Source of the DNA: Lachnospiraceae bacterium OF09-6
Lineage (GTDB): Bacteria > Bacillota > Clostridia > Lachnospirales > Lachnospiraceae
NCBI GenBank assembly: GCA_003435055.1
Contig: QUMM01000012.1
Location: 16,009 to 80,008 of the forward strand
DNA: 64,000 nt
Direction of reading: 5' to 3'
The stretch's first letter is position 1. Each line of letters begins with the position of its first letter. The position numbers were made by a program, and so were the translations under genes. Below, piece after piece: positions 55,863 through 63,768 of this stretch. The notes beneath the pieces were generated by a model. The model was not told the origin of the DNA and ran no database searches. It saw nothing but the letters and a program-made list of their open reading frames with translations.

Positions 55863-56651
55863 ATGACCAAAGAAGAGACTTTATTTCAGAGAAGACTACT
55901 GGATCTGGCAAACATGGCAGATCAGCGTAATATTGTATTATTCAGTGACTTTCTGAGCCTGAATGAATTGAATATTTACCATAGCAGCAAAAAAGAACTG
56001 GGATTTGTGACCTGCCGGCTCTTTGGAGGCTATGAAGCAGCGGAGCGTCAGATGATAGCATTTATACCTGATGCTCTTTCTTATGATATCGGTACTGACC
56101 CTGAGAGCCTTCCATATGGCTGGGAGTACCCCTTTTCCTGTATCCGTATTTTACCGCTTCATGAAAAATATGCGGATAAACTGACACACAGAGATTTTCT
56201 GGGGGCAATTTTACATATTGGGATAGAACGCAGCAAAATCGGTGATGTTTTACTGACAGAAGACGGAACCTATGTATTCTGCCATAACACTATGACAGAA
56301 CTGCTTTGTCAGGAACTGACTCATATTAAGCATACATCCGTTTATGCACAGTGTACCGGCCTGAAGGATTTTTCCTGGCATCCGTCCTATGAGACGATTC
56401 ATGGAACGGTAGCGTCTCTGCGGCTTGACAGCCTTCTGTCTCTGGCATTTAACTCATCCAGAAGCAGCCTGACATCACTGGTAGAAAATGGCAGTGTCTA
56501 TGTAAATGGTCGTCTGACTACATCCAATGGCTATAAATTAAAAGAAAATGATATCATATCCGTCCGCGGCTATGGCAAGTTCAAATATTGTCAGACACTT
56601 TCTGAAACACGAAAGGGACGTCTGTCTGTTGAACTTCAGCGTTATAAATAA
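55863..56651 (+). CDS. ylmH: YlmH family S4-domain RNA-binding protein
   Basis: 262 residues. C-terminal S4 RNA-binding domain (about 180-250; RLDSLLSLAFNSSRSSLTSL, VYVNGRLTTSNGYKL, DIISVRGYGKF). YlmH relatives rescue stalled 50S subunits with peptidyl-tRNA. Located after sepF as in other Firmicutes, starting three bases after it. Confidence 0.92.
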   Translation: MTKEETLFQRRLLDLANMADQRNIVLFSDFLSLNELNIYHSSKKELGFVTCRLFGGYEAAERQMIAFIPDALSYDIGTDPESLPYGWEYPFSCIRILPLHEKYADKLTHRDFLGAILHIGIERSKIGDVLLTEDGTYVFCHNTMTELLCQELTHIKHTSVYAQCTGLKDFSWHPSYETIHGTVASLRLDSLLSLAFNSSRSSLTSLVENGSVYVNGRLTTSNGYKLKENDIISVRGYGKFKYCQTLSETRKGRLSVELQRYK

Positions 56652-56672
56652 AAGAAAAGGAGTCGAAACACT

Positions 56673-57791
56673 ATGGAAACAAATGCATCTACCTTACTGG
56701 TAAAAACGGGAAAAGACCAGAGTTATACCATTTATTTTGAACAGAGCTTTGCCGGGCTGGCTTCCTGCCTGGAGAAGGACTGTCACATCTCCGGCAGAAA
56801 GATCTGTATTGTTTCTGACAGCAATGTATTTCCATTGTATGGAGATGACATCGTAAAAGAGCTGAACGGAAAATGTGTACATTTAACCAGTTTTATTTTC
56901 CCAGCAGGGGAAAAGAACAAAACCCTGGATATCGTAAGAGACTTGTATGAACATCTGATTCTGGAACATTTTGAACGCCGGGATCTGATCCTTGCGCTGG
57001 GCGGCGGTGTGGTAGGAGATCTTGCCGGCTATGCTGCAGCTACTTATCTGCGGGGGATTGATTTTGTCCAGGTGCCAACTACGCTGTTGTCGCAGGTAGA
57101 CAGCAGTATTGGCGGAAAAACAGGAGTAGATTTTGACAGTTACAAAAATATGGTTGGTGCTTTTCATCAGCCTTCCCTGGTTTATATGAATCTGAACACT
57201 TTGAAAACTCTGGATGCACAGCAGTTTGCCTGCGGCATGGGTGAGATTCTGAAGCATGGTCTGATTAAGAATGCGGACTACTATGAATGGCTGATTAATC
57301 ATATGATGGAGATCAATGACCGGGAACTTCCGGTATTGCTGGAGATGGTTCAGGAAAGCTGTCGTATTAAAGGCGCAGTCGTAGAAAAAGATCCAACAGA
57401 AAAAGGAGAACGTGCCCTGCTGAATTTTGGTCATACCATCGGACATGCCATTGAAAAGGTTAAATCCCCGGAACTTCTTCATGGTCAGTGTGTAGCATTG
57501 GGGTCTGTAGCAGCTGCCTATATTTCTTTTAAAAGAGGCCTGCTGAGTACGGAGGAATTCTACGAGATTCGCGATATGAATGTTGGATTCGATCTCTCGT
57601 TCCTGGTAGATGGAATCAACAGTCAGGAAATTCTTCGTATTACCAAATCTGATAAAAAAATGGATGCAGGAAGGGTGAAATTCATTTTGTTAAAGGGAAT
57701 TGGAAAGGCATTTATTGATCATACTGTAACGGATGAAGAAATGCTGGATGCCATTGAATTTCTTAATGCAGATAATCTGGAAAAGGAGTAG
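56673..57791 (+). CDS. aroB: 3-dehydroquinate synthase
   Basis: 372 residues, second step of the shikimate pathway, NAD- and metal-dependent. LALGGGVVGDLAGYAAATYL (NAD-binding), VPTTLLSQVDSSIGGKTGVD, KNMVGAFHQP, EILKHGLIKN and NFGHTIGHAIEK (metal His) are all present. Strong AAAAGGAG. Its place between ylmH and lspA, where divIVA is usual, is uncommon. Confidence 0.95.
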   Translation: METNASTLLVKTGKDQSYTIYFEQSFAGLASCLEKDCHISGRKICIVSDSNVFPLYGDDIVKELNGKCVHLTSFIFPAGEKNKTLDIVRDLYEHLILEHFERRDLILALGGGVVGDLAGYAAATYLRGIDFVQVPTTLLSQVDSSIGGKTGVDFDSYKNMVGAFHQPSLVYMNLNTLKTLDAQQFACGMGEILKHGLIKNADYYEWLINHMMEINDRELPVLLEMVQESCRIKGAVVEKDPTEKGERALLNFGHTIGHAIEKVKSPELLHGQCVALGSVAAAYISFKRGLLSTEEFYEIRDMNVGFDLSFLVDGINSQEILRITKSDKKMDAGRVKFILLKGIGKAFIDHTVTDEEMLDAIEFLNADNLEKE

Positions 57792-57827
57792 TTGCCATAA
57801 CTTTGTTATGTCAACTAAAGAACTATT

Positions 57828-58328
57828 ATGATAGATTCAAAGAAAAACAGACGGTTTTACTTCATCGGATTGGCAACATTATTTCTCCTGATATTACTGG
57901 ATCAGCTGACCAAGTTCGCTGCAGTTCAGTTTCTGAAAGGCAATTCCAGTATTTCCATCCTTCCTGGCATATTGGAACTGTATTATCTGGAAAATCATGG
58001 AGCTGCCTGGGGAATCCTGGAAAATGCACGTTACTTTTTTCTGTTTGCTGCAGTGATTCTGGTGGGGGTTCTGTTTTATTATTATCGTCGCATTCCGACA
58101 GAGAAACATTGGAATTTCTGTCGTTTTCTTATGATCATGCTGGCATCCGGAGCCATCGGGAATGCGATTGACCGATTCTGGCATGGATATGTGATTGATT
58201 TTCTCTATGTTTCGATCATTGATTTTCCTGTTTTTAATGTAGCTGACTGTTATGTCACCCTTTCTATTTTGCTATTTTTCATATATTACAGAAAAGAGGT
58301 AGGTACGTGGATCAGAAGCGACTCATAG
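57828..58328 (+). CDS. lspA: Lipoprotein signal peptidase LspA
   Basis: 166 residues with four membrane segments; aspartic peptidase that removes lipoprotein signal peptides. Catalytic aspartates in ASGAIGNAIDRFWHGYVIDF and FPVFNVADCYVTLS; ENHGAAWGILE is the conserved N-A-W loop. Ends inside the start of the pseudouridine synthase gene. Confidence 0.94.
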   Translation: MIDSKKNRRFYFIGLATLFLLILLDQLTKFAAVQFLKGNSSISILPGILELYYLENHGAAWGILENARYFFLFAAVILVGVLFYYYRRIPTEKHWNFCRFLMIMLASGAIGNAIDRFWHGYVIDFLYVSIIDFPVFNVADCYVTLSILLFFIYYRKEVGTWIRSDS

Positions 58329-59236
58329 CTTCCGGTGATTTTTCCGGCATTCGGATAGATAAGTTCCTTTCCGATCAGTTTCCGGAATTTTCCCGGTCTT
58401 ATATTCAGAAATTAATCAAAGATGGCCAGGTAACTGCCGATGAAAAAGTGATCAAATCCAATTACAAAATCAGTGGATCGGAGGAGATTATCCTGACGAT
58501 TCCTGATCAGGTGATTCCAGATATTCTGCCAGAAAATATTCCCCTGGATATTCTCTATGAAGATCAGGATCTGATAGTTGTCAATAAGCCAAAGGGAATG
58601 GTAGTACATCCGGCTGCCGGTCATTACAGCGGTACTCTGGTGAATGCGATTATGTATCACTGTGGTGATGAACTGTCCGGCATCAATGGTGTCATGCGGC
58701 CGGGGATCGTCCATCGGATTGATCAAAATACAACAGGAAGTCTTCTGATCTGCAAAAATGACATGGCACATAATGCCATCGCAGAGCAGCTAAAGGTTCA
58801 TTCTATTACCAGAAAATATCGAGCCATCGTTCACGGCAATCTAAAAGAAGATCATGGTACAGTGAATGCGCCTATTGGCAGACATCCTGTTGACCGGAAA
58901 AAAATGGCCATAGAACCACGCAATGGAAAAGAAGCCATTACCCATTATCAGGTATTGGAACGGTTTGGTAACTATACTTATATTGAATGTCAGCTGGAGA
59001 CAGGACGTACTCATCAGATTCGAGTTCATATGAGCAGTATTCATCATCCGATCGTGGGCGATGATGTCTATGGTCCGGCCAAATGTCCGTTTCCCGGATT
59101 GCAGGGACAGACTCTTCATGCTCAGGTGCTGGGATTTATTCATCCACGAACAGGTCAGTACATGGAATTCTCAGCTCCACTGCCAGAATATTTTGAAAAC
59201 CTGTTAAAAAAATTACGCACCACTTCAGCCAGGTAA
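58307..59236 (+). CDS. RluA/RluD family pseudouridine synthase
   Basis: 309 residues from a GTG with AGAGGTAGG upstream. N-terminal S4 domain (RIDKFLSDQFPEFSRSYIQK), then the catalytic GIVHRIDQNTTGSLLICKND (catalytic Asp in HRIDQNTTG) and CQLETGRTHQIRVHM, GDDVYGPAKCPF. Probably modifies 23S rRNA; the gene follows lspA as ylyB does in Bacillus. Confidence 0.94.
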   Translation: MDQKRLIASGDFSGIRIDKFLSDQFPEFSRSYIQKLIKDGQVTADEKVIKSNYKISGSEEIILTIPDQVIPDILPENIPLDILYEDQDLIVVNKPKGMVVHPAAGHYSGTLVNAIMYHCGDELSGINGVMRPGIVHRIDQNTTGSLLICKNDMAHNAIAEQLKVHSITRKYRAIVHGNLKEDHGTVNAPIGRHPVDRKKMAIEPRNGKEAITHYQVLERFGNYTYIECQLETGRTHQIRVHMSSIHHPIVGDDVYGPAKCPFPGLQGQTLHAQVLGFIHPRTGQYMEFSAPLPEYFENLLKKLRTTSAR

Positions 59237-59252
59237 TGAAGTGTATGATTCT

Positions 59253-59294
59253 TTGTACAATTTGCTGTACAAGTTACTGCCTATATTGTATAAT
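59253..59294 (+). promoter_or_regulatory. Promoter with overlapping dyad before the cytidylate-kinase-like gene
   Basis: TTGTACA (59253-59259) and TGTACAA (59266-59272) are inverted repeats six bases apart; the second covers a -35-like TGTACA, followed by 17 bases and TATAAT (59289-59294). The dyad is in operator position. Confidence 0.6.
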
Positions 59295-59337
59295 AGTAAC
59301 GAAATTAATTTATCCAAAAGAGCAGGAGGAGATTACT

Positions 59338-59988
59338 ATGGCATGTAAATCAATCATCACAATCGGAAGACAATATGGAAGCGGTGGAAGAGAGATTGGA
59401 CAAAAACTTGCTGAGGCTTTTGGAATCAAATGCTATGATAATGAATTATTAGACCGTGCAGCCAAAGAGAGTGGAATCTGTCAGGAACTTTTTGAGAATC
59501 ATGATGAGAAGCCAACTAACAGCTTTCTTTATTCTCTGGTTATGGATACGTATTCTATGGGATATGCATCTTCTGCATTATCCGGTATGCCGATCAATCA
59601 TAAAGTATTTCTGGCACAGTTCAATGCCATCAAAGATATCGCAAAAGAAGGTCCATGTGTTATGGTTGGACGTTGTGCAGACTATGCACTGGAAGCGTTT
59701 CCGAATCATATCTCTGTTTTTATCTATGGAGATCTGGATACCAGAATTCATCGTATCGCCAAACGTCATGAATGGAGCGCTTCTAAAGCCAGGGATGCGA
59801 TTACCAAAACAGATAAGCAGCGGGCAAGCTATTACAACTATTATACCAGCAAAAAATGGGGCGATATCAGCAGCTATGATCTCTGCGTGAACAGCTCTGT
59901 TCTTGGCATTGATGGTACCGTAGATTTGATTAAAAAATTCGTGGAAGAGAAAGAAGAGCGAAAGATTCCACGCCATTTATCGGAATAA
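59338..59988 (+). CDS. Cytidylate kinase-like family protein
   Basis: 216 residues from ATG 59338 behind AGGAGGAG; the frame extends 34 codons upstream but these lie over the promoter. P-loop-like ITIGRQYGSGGREIGQKLAE, CYDNELLDRAAKESGI and CVMVGRCADYAL are as in the AAA_26/cytidylate-kinase-like family. The true CMP kinase Cmk is a different, longer protein, so the substrate is unknown. Confidence 0.87.
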   Translation: MACKSIITIGRQYGSGGREIGQKLAEAFGIKCYDNELLDRAAKESGICQELFENHDEKPTNSFLYSLVMDTYSMGYASSALSGMPINHKVFLAQFNAIKDIAKEGPCVMVGRCADYALEAFPNHISVFIYGDLDTRIHRIAKRHEWSASKARDAITKTDKQRASYYNYYTSKKWGDISSYDLCVNSSVLGIDGTVDLIKKFVEEKEERKIPRHLSE

Positions 59989-60009
59989 TTGCAGGAGAGT
60001 ACAACCATT

Positions 60010-60446
60010 ATGAAATTTGTGATTCAACGTGTGCAGGAGGCCTCTGTTACCGTAGATCAGACCTGCATCGGTCAGATACATAAAGGATTTCTGGTTCTGA
60101 TCGGGATCGGAAAAGATGACACCAGAGAGATTGCAGATCAGCTGATCAAAAGATGATTCAGCTTCGCATCTTTGAAGATGAAAATGGAAAAACCAATCTG
60201 GCTCTCAAAGACGTAGATGGTAGCCTGTTGCTGGTTTCTCAGTTTACGCTATATGCCAATTGTAAAAAGGGTAATCGTCCAAGTTTTGTGGATGCCGCAT
60301 CTCCGGATATGGCCAATACATTATATGAATACATTATTTCTGAATGCCGGAAACAAATTCCATGTGTAGAAACCGGCAGATTCGGAGCAGATATGAAGGT
60401 CAGTCTGATCAATGATGGTCCGTTCACAGTGATACTTGAAAATTAA
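60010..60446 (+). CDS. dtd: D-aminoacyl-tRNA deacylase Dtd (reading frame interrupted once)
   Basis: Removes D-amino acids wrongly attached to t[18 protein letters not shown] at the start, [20 protein letters not shown] with FVDAASPD (family SQxTLYA and active-site region), [20 protein letters not shown] at the end (GPxT class). The first frame ends at 60155. Adding one A to the A run at 60148-60151 joins DQLIKK to [15 protein letters not shown]. About 145 residues when restored. Confidence 0.93.
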
Positions 60447-60447
60447 A

Positions 60448-60502
60448 TAAAAAAGAATTCCTCTGTCAGATCAAAACGAATCTGGCAGAGGAATTCTTTT
60501 TT
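60448..60502 (+). terminator. Terminator after dtd, target of the group II intron
   Basis: A long stem (AAGAATTCCTCTG and CAGAGGAATTCTT arms, roughly 20 bp in all, with AAAACG-containing loop) followed by TTTTTT. The intron starts three bases after the T-run, the position typical of class C introns. Confidence 0.93.
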
Positions 60503-60504
60503 AC

Positions 60505-62388
60505 GTGCGCCCGGCGGCGCACGTTTCTAACGGGTGCAAGTCCCGAATCCGCCCGGTAGTGGGAAGGATATAGCCGAAGGCAAGGGTGTCCATCGTGAGG
60601 TGGAATCTGAAGGAAGCCGGATGTGGGAACAGACTAACCACGGGCAAATCTCTGGTCTGACGAACAGAAATCACATATAAGGTTTCGCATGAGGGTAAGA
60701 TTGCGTAACAAATCGAAGCCCAATAACTACACGGAATTATGCGGAATAAATGTGGCAGATAGATGGAGAGAAAGAAACGTGTGGTACCCGGGGAGATCTG
60801 TGCGGAATGCTTTGAAAGAAGTAACCATTGCCCAAAGCAGTGCTGAACGTACAGAAGTCAGCAGAGGTCATAGTAGCCGAGAGGTGAAGGATCGAATCAA
60901 TAGGAGTCTTAAGTATGACCCGGAAAGGAGAAATGAGCAGATGGATGCAGAAAACAAGGAAAGCTGCTTGCAAAGAGATAGCGCGGAACGTAAAGGGTAT
61001 GTAAGAGCGCACCGTTCATTTAACCGGATATGGAAAGAAAGAGACAGTGCAGAGCCGGATATCTTAGGTAAGATACTGAATAAGGACAACCTCAACAGAG
61101 CTTACAAGAGAGTGAAGGCAAACAAGGGAGCGCCGGGAGTAGATGGAATGACCGTTGAAGAGGCGTTTCTGTGGCTAAGGGAACACAGCCATGAACTGAC
61201 GGAGAGAATAAGAAAAGGGCATTATACCCCATCTCCTGTCAGAAGAGCGGAGATTCCAAAGCCAGATGGCAGAGTACGAAAGCTCGGTATTCCGACCGTC
61301 ATAGACCGCATCATCCAACAGGCAATGTCACAACAGCTGATACCGATCTATGAGCCGAAGTTTTCAGATGGAAGTTTTGGATACCGTCCGGGACGAAGTG
61401 CGAAAGACGCAGTTCAGAAGATAAAGGAGTATGCAGAACAGGGATATACAAGAGCTGTGGTTCTTGACTTGTCAAAGTATTTCGATACACTGAACCATGA
61501 ATTACTGGTAAATATCCTGCGCAGAGATGTAAAGGACGAAAGGGTGATTCAGATGATAAAGAGGTATTTAAGAAGTGGAGTGATGGAAAACGGTGTAGTC
61601 GTTAAGACGGAAGAAGGTTCGCCGCAGGGAGGAAATCTCTCCCCGCTATTAGCCAATGTTTATCTTAACGAGTTTGACCAGGAGTTCAACAAAAGAGGAG
61701 TGCCGTGCATTCGCTATGCAGATGATATCGTACTGTTAGCGAAGAGTGAGCGGGCATCTGAGAGATTGAAATATCTGGAAGGGACACTGAAACTAAAGGT
61801 GAACCGGGAGAAAAGTCGTACGGTCAGCGTGTTTGCAATACGAAATTTTAAGTACCTTGGCTTCTGTTTCGGGAAGAACGGAAAAGGAATCTATGTCCGT
61901 GTTCATGGAAAGTCATGGAAGAAAGCCAAGGACAACCTGCGAAAGCTCACTTCCCGGAGTAAGTGCGGAAGTATAGTAAAGACTATGGAACATATAAAAG
62001 AATACATGCGTGGATGGTTGAACTATTACAGTATAGCAGACATGAAGAACAACATCGAAGGCCTGAATGGATGGCTGTACAGAAGGATACGGATGTGTAT
62101 CTGGAAACAGTGGAAACTGCCAAAGACGCGAAAACGGAAGCTGATAGGACTGGGAATGCCAGAATGGGTAGCAAGTAAAGGAGCCTACAGTCGAAAGTCC
62201 TATTGGAGAATGGCAGGGAGCGGTGTACTAAACAGAGCCCTAACAAAAGAAAGACTGATAAACTGGGGCTTTTATGATTTAGCCACAGCCTATCAGTCCA
62301 TGCACGTCAACTATTGAAACCGCCGTGTACCGAACGGTACGCACGGTGGTGTGAGAGGACGGCGGTTAGTCACCGCCTCCTACTCTAT
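60505..62388 (+). mobile_element. Bacterial class C group II intron
   Basis: The 5' end GTGCGCC begins right after TTTTTTAC of a terminator; the first hairpin is GTGCGCC/GGCGCAC. The 3' end shows domain V (CCGCCGTGTACCG...CGGTACGCACGGTGG with GTGAGAGG) and domain VI (GGCGG...CCGCC with an unpaired A), finishing CTACTCTAT. The encoded reverse transcriptase lies in domain IV. Class C introns lack an endonuclease and home to terminator hairpins, which explains this site. The 3' exon begins TGCAATC. No frame interruption is seen in the intron, unlike in the host genes. Confidence 0.88.
60941..62317 (+). CDS. Group II intron reverse transcriptase/maturase
   Basis: 458 residues from ATG 60941, chosen because AGGAG lies ten bases upstream and because sequence before it belongs to ribozyme domains I-IV, although the frame is open from 60689. 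Reverse transcriptase blocks: KRVKANKGAPGVDGMTVEE, IPKPDGRVRKLGIPTVIDRI, FGYRPGRSAKDA, VLDLSKYFDTLNHELL, GSPQGGNLSPLLANVYLNEF and catalytic IRYADDIVLLA. The maturase/thumb region has EYMRGWLNYYSIADMK. No HNH endonuclease domain, as expected for class C. Confidence 0.95.
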   Translation: MDAENKESCLQRDSAERKGYVRAHRSFNRIWKERDSAEPDILGKILNKDNLNRAYKRVKANKGAPGVDGMTVEEAFLWLREHSHELTERIRKGHYTPSPVRRAEIPKPDGRVRKLGIPTVIDRIIQQAMSQQLIPIYEPKFSDGSFGYRPGRSAKDAVQKIKEYAEQGYTRAVVLDLSKYFDTLNHELLVNILRRDVKDERVIQMIKRYLRSGVMENGVVVKTEEGSPQGGNLSPLLANVYLNEFDQEFNKRGVPCIRYADDIVLLAKSERASERLKYLEGTLKLKVNREKSRTVSVFAIRNFKYLGFCFGKNGKGIYVRVHGKSWKKAKDNLRKLTSRSKCGSIVKTMEHIKEYMRGWLNYYSIADMKNNIEGLNGWLYRRIRMCIWKQWKLPKTRKRKLIGLGMPEWVASKGAYSRKSYWRMAGSGVLNRALTKERLINWGFYDLATAYQSMHVNY

Positions 62389-62407
62389 TGCAATCATATA
62401 GGGGAAT

Positions 62408-63466
62408 CTAATCTTCCCTGAGGCGTACTGCAGAGGCAGCTTTGCGGCGTCTCTGGTCATCCATGGCAGCATAATGCTTTTTGGTGGTATTGACGTCCTT
62501 ATGGCCCAGAACATCAGCTACCAGATAGATATCACCGGTTTCCTGATAAAGGGCGGTACCATAGGTGCTTCGCAGTTTGTGTGGTGTAATTTTTTTTGTT
62601 CCTGTAATCTGAGAAGCATATTTTTTTACCAGATTTTCTACCGCCTTAATGCCGATTCGTTTGCGCTGGGTAGAGAGAAACAGCGCATTTTCATGGCCTG
62701 TAATTGGTGTGATGCCTTCCCGTACCGCCAGATAATCCCGCAGAGTAGCTTCTACTTCCTCACCAAAATAAACAATCATTTCATTTCCGCCTTTTCGGAC
62801 AACTTTAATTCCATTATTTTTAAAATCTACATCATTCAAATCCAGTCCCACGCATTCCGATACACGAATTCCAGTTCCAAGTAAAAGGGTAATCAATGCC
62901 AGATCACGAACTTTTGTCTTTTCCCAGTAGACTTTTTTCTGGCCGGTCAGTTCATCACCGCCATGTTCGATAAAATCCAGCAGCATAGCCGTTTCATCCG
63001 CATCCAGACGAATAATAGCCTTATCATGAATCTTTGGCATGTCAACCAATACGGATGGATTGGTCTGAATCATTTCATGCTTATAATAGTAAGCGTAGAA
63101 CCCTCTGAGAGCCACCATTTTGCGTTTTAAGGCACGTTCACCGTTCGTGTGAAGATTTTCCCGGTCACCGTATACTTTTAAGTATTCCAGGTATTCCTCG
63201 ATGTCCAGAGCCTTGATCTGATCCAGAACGGATACCTGAATATCAGATATCGATTTACCTTTCAATGCAGGATTCTCATTTAAGAGAAACTGAAAAAACA
63301 CACGAATGTCATACGCATAAGAAATCCTGGTTCGTGTAGATGTGGTCGGTTCAATGGCCCGGAAATAATCCTTTGCAAAAGGCGGAAGCGTTTTCAGAAT
63401 TTCCCGTAAACGTAAGGTATTGTCAATGTCAGTTTGCTCATGGTATGTCATAGATGTCTGATCCAT
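62408..63466 (-). CDS. Tyrosine recombinase, XerS-like
   Basis: 352 residues. N-terminal core-binding domain (about 20-155), then the catalytic domain: LLLGTGIRVSECVGLDLNDV (first Arg), KVVRKGGNEM (Lys), ITPHKLRSTYGTALYQETGD (HxxR), and LGHKDVNTTKKHYAAMD (His and nucleophile Tyr). Length and single-gene context resemble XerS of streptococci (about 356 residues) more than XerC/XerD (about 300). It could be the chromosome-dimer resolvase of this organism or an element integrase; no element genes surround it. GGAAAGGA precedes the ATG on the minus strand. A dif-like dyad lies about 33 bases upstream. Confidence 0.85.
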   Translation of the reverse strand: MDQTSMTYHEQTDIDNTLRLREILKTLPPFAKDYFRAIEPTTSTRTRISYAYDIRVFFQFLLNENPALKGKSISDIQVSVLDQIKALDIEEYLEYLKVYGDRENLHTNGERALKRKMVALRGFYAYYYKHEMIQTNPSVLVDMPKIHDKAIIRLDADETAMLLDFIEHGGDELTGQKKVYWEKTKVRDLALITLLLGTGIRVSECVGLDLNDVDFKNNGIKVVRKGGNEMIVYFGEEVEATLRDYLAVREGITPITGHENALFLSTQRKRIGIKAVENLVKKYASQITGTKKITPHKLRSTYGTALYQETGDIYLVADVLGHKDVNTTKKHYAAMDDQRRRKAASAVRLRED

Positions 63467-63498
63467 AAATATAAAAGTTCCTTTCCGAATTACTATTC

Positions 63499-63532
63499 AT
63501 CTATTCGTTAAACTATGGTTTGTCGAATAGAT
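63499..63532. promoter_or_regulatory. 34-bp dyad, candidate dif site or recombinase operator
   Basis: Outer arms ATCTATTCG (63499-63507) and CGAATAGAT (63524-63532) are perfect inverted repeats; inside them AAAC-TATG-GTTT is a second perfect dyad. The size and two-arm layout suit a tyrosine recombinase site (two arms of 11-14 bases around a 6-8-base centre). It lies just downstream of the recombinase's own -10, between promoter and start codon. Confidence 0.6.
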
Positions 63533-63541
63533 ATGTAGAAT

Positions 63542-63570
63542 ATTATATCATCTTCTCAGACACATGACAA
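63542..63570 (-). promoter_or_regulatory. Recombinase promoter
   Basis: Minus strand TTGTCA (63570-63565), 17 bases, TATAAT (63547-63542). The transcript should start a few bases before the dyad at 63499-63532. The -35 box lies inside the end of the truncated Abi-type reading frame. Confidence 0.8.
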
Positions 63571-63684
63571 GTCTGCTGTTGTCATTATATGAATTGCTGC
63601 TGGAACATCTGAGATGGTCAATTGCTTTTCCTTCTGCAATTTCTCAATTTGCTGATCATATGTAAGAAATTTTTTCTCCATCAT
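63556..63684 (-). pseudogene. Truncated Abi_2 (AbiD/AbiF-like) abortive-infection gene
   Basis: 42-codon frame, too short to be a complete family member. It begins MMEKKFLTYDQQIEKLQKEK, then QLTISDVPAAIH, which has the look of an Abi_2-family N-terminus (a short helix of the KxFLTYxQQIxKL type followed by a 'IISD' turn). After about residue 32 the likeness ends and the frame runs into the recombinase promoter and stops. TAGGAGAA lies upstream of the ATG, so translation may still start. A full gene would need some 250-300 further residues. Confidence 0.6.
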
Positions 63685-63701
63685 ATATTCTCCTATATAC
63701 T

Positions 63702-63728
63702 AAGAAAAGGAGCCCACGCATGAGCTCC
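63702..63728 (-). terminator. Terminator ending the small RNA
   Basis: Eight-pair stem with a TGCG tetraloop and a T-rich tail on the minus strand, 18 bases before the Abi-type start codon; transcription must read through it for the protein gene to be expressed. Confidence 0.85.
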
Positions 63729-63768
63729 TCCGGCTACGGGCCCCTCAAGCATCCGTAGCACAACCACT
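63702..63768 (-). ncRNA. Small structured RNA upstream of the Abi-type frame
   Basis: Predicted transcript of about 67 nt. Hairpin 1: GCTACGG (63759-63753) pairs with CCGTAGC (63739-63733) around a 13-base loop. Hairpin 2: GGAGCTCA-TGCG-TGGGCTCC (63728-63709) with one G-T pair, followed by TTTTCTT, an intrinsic terminator. A near-consensus promoter lies seven bases ahead of the start. Promoter, structured RNA, terminator, then an Abi-type gene is the architecture of RNA-protein abortive-infection loci (the AbiF-associated RNA motif and, by analogy, type III toxin-antitoxin). Whether it belongs to the described AbiF RNA motif cannot be decided without a covariance search. Confidence 0.6.

Noticed and set aside
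60689..60940. Longer N-terminus for the intron maturase
   Set aside because: This stretch is ribozyme sequence; the ATG at 60941 has the ribosome-binding site and matches class C proteins.
63499..63532. LexA-type SOS box at the dyad
   Set aside because: The arms do not resemble GAAC...GTTC boxes and the spacing is far too wide.
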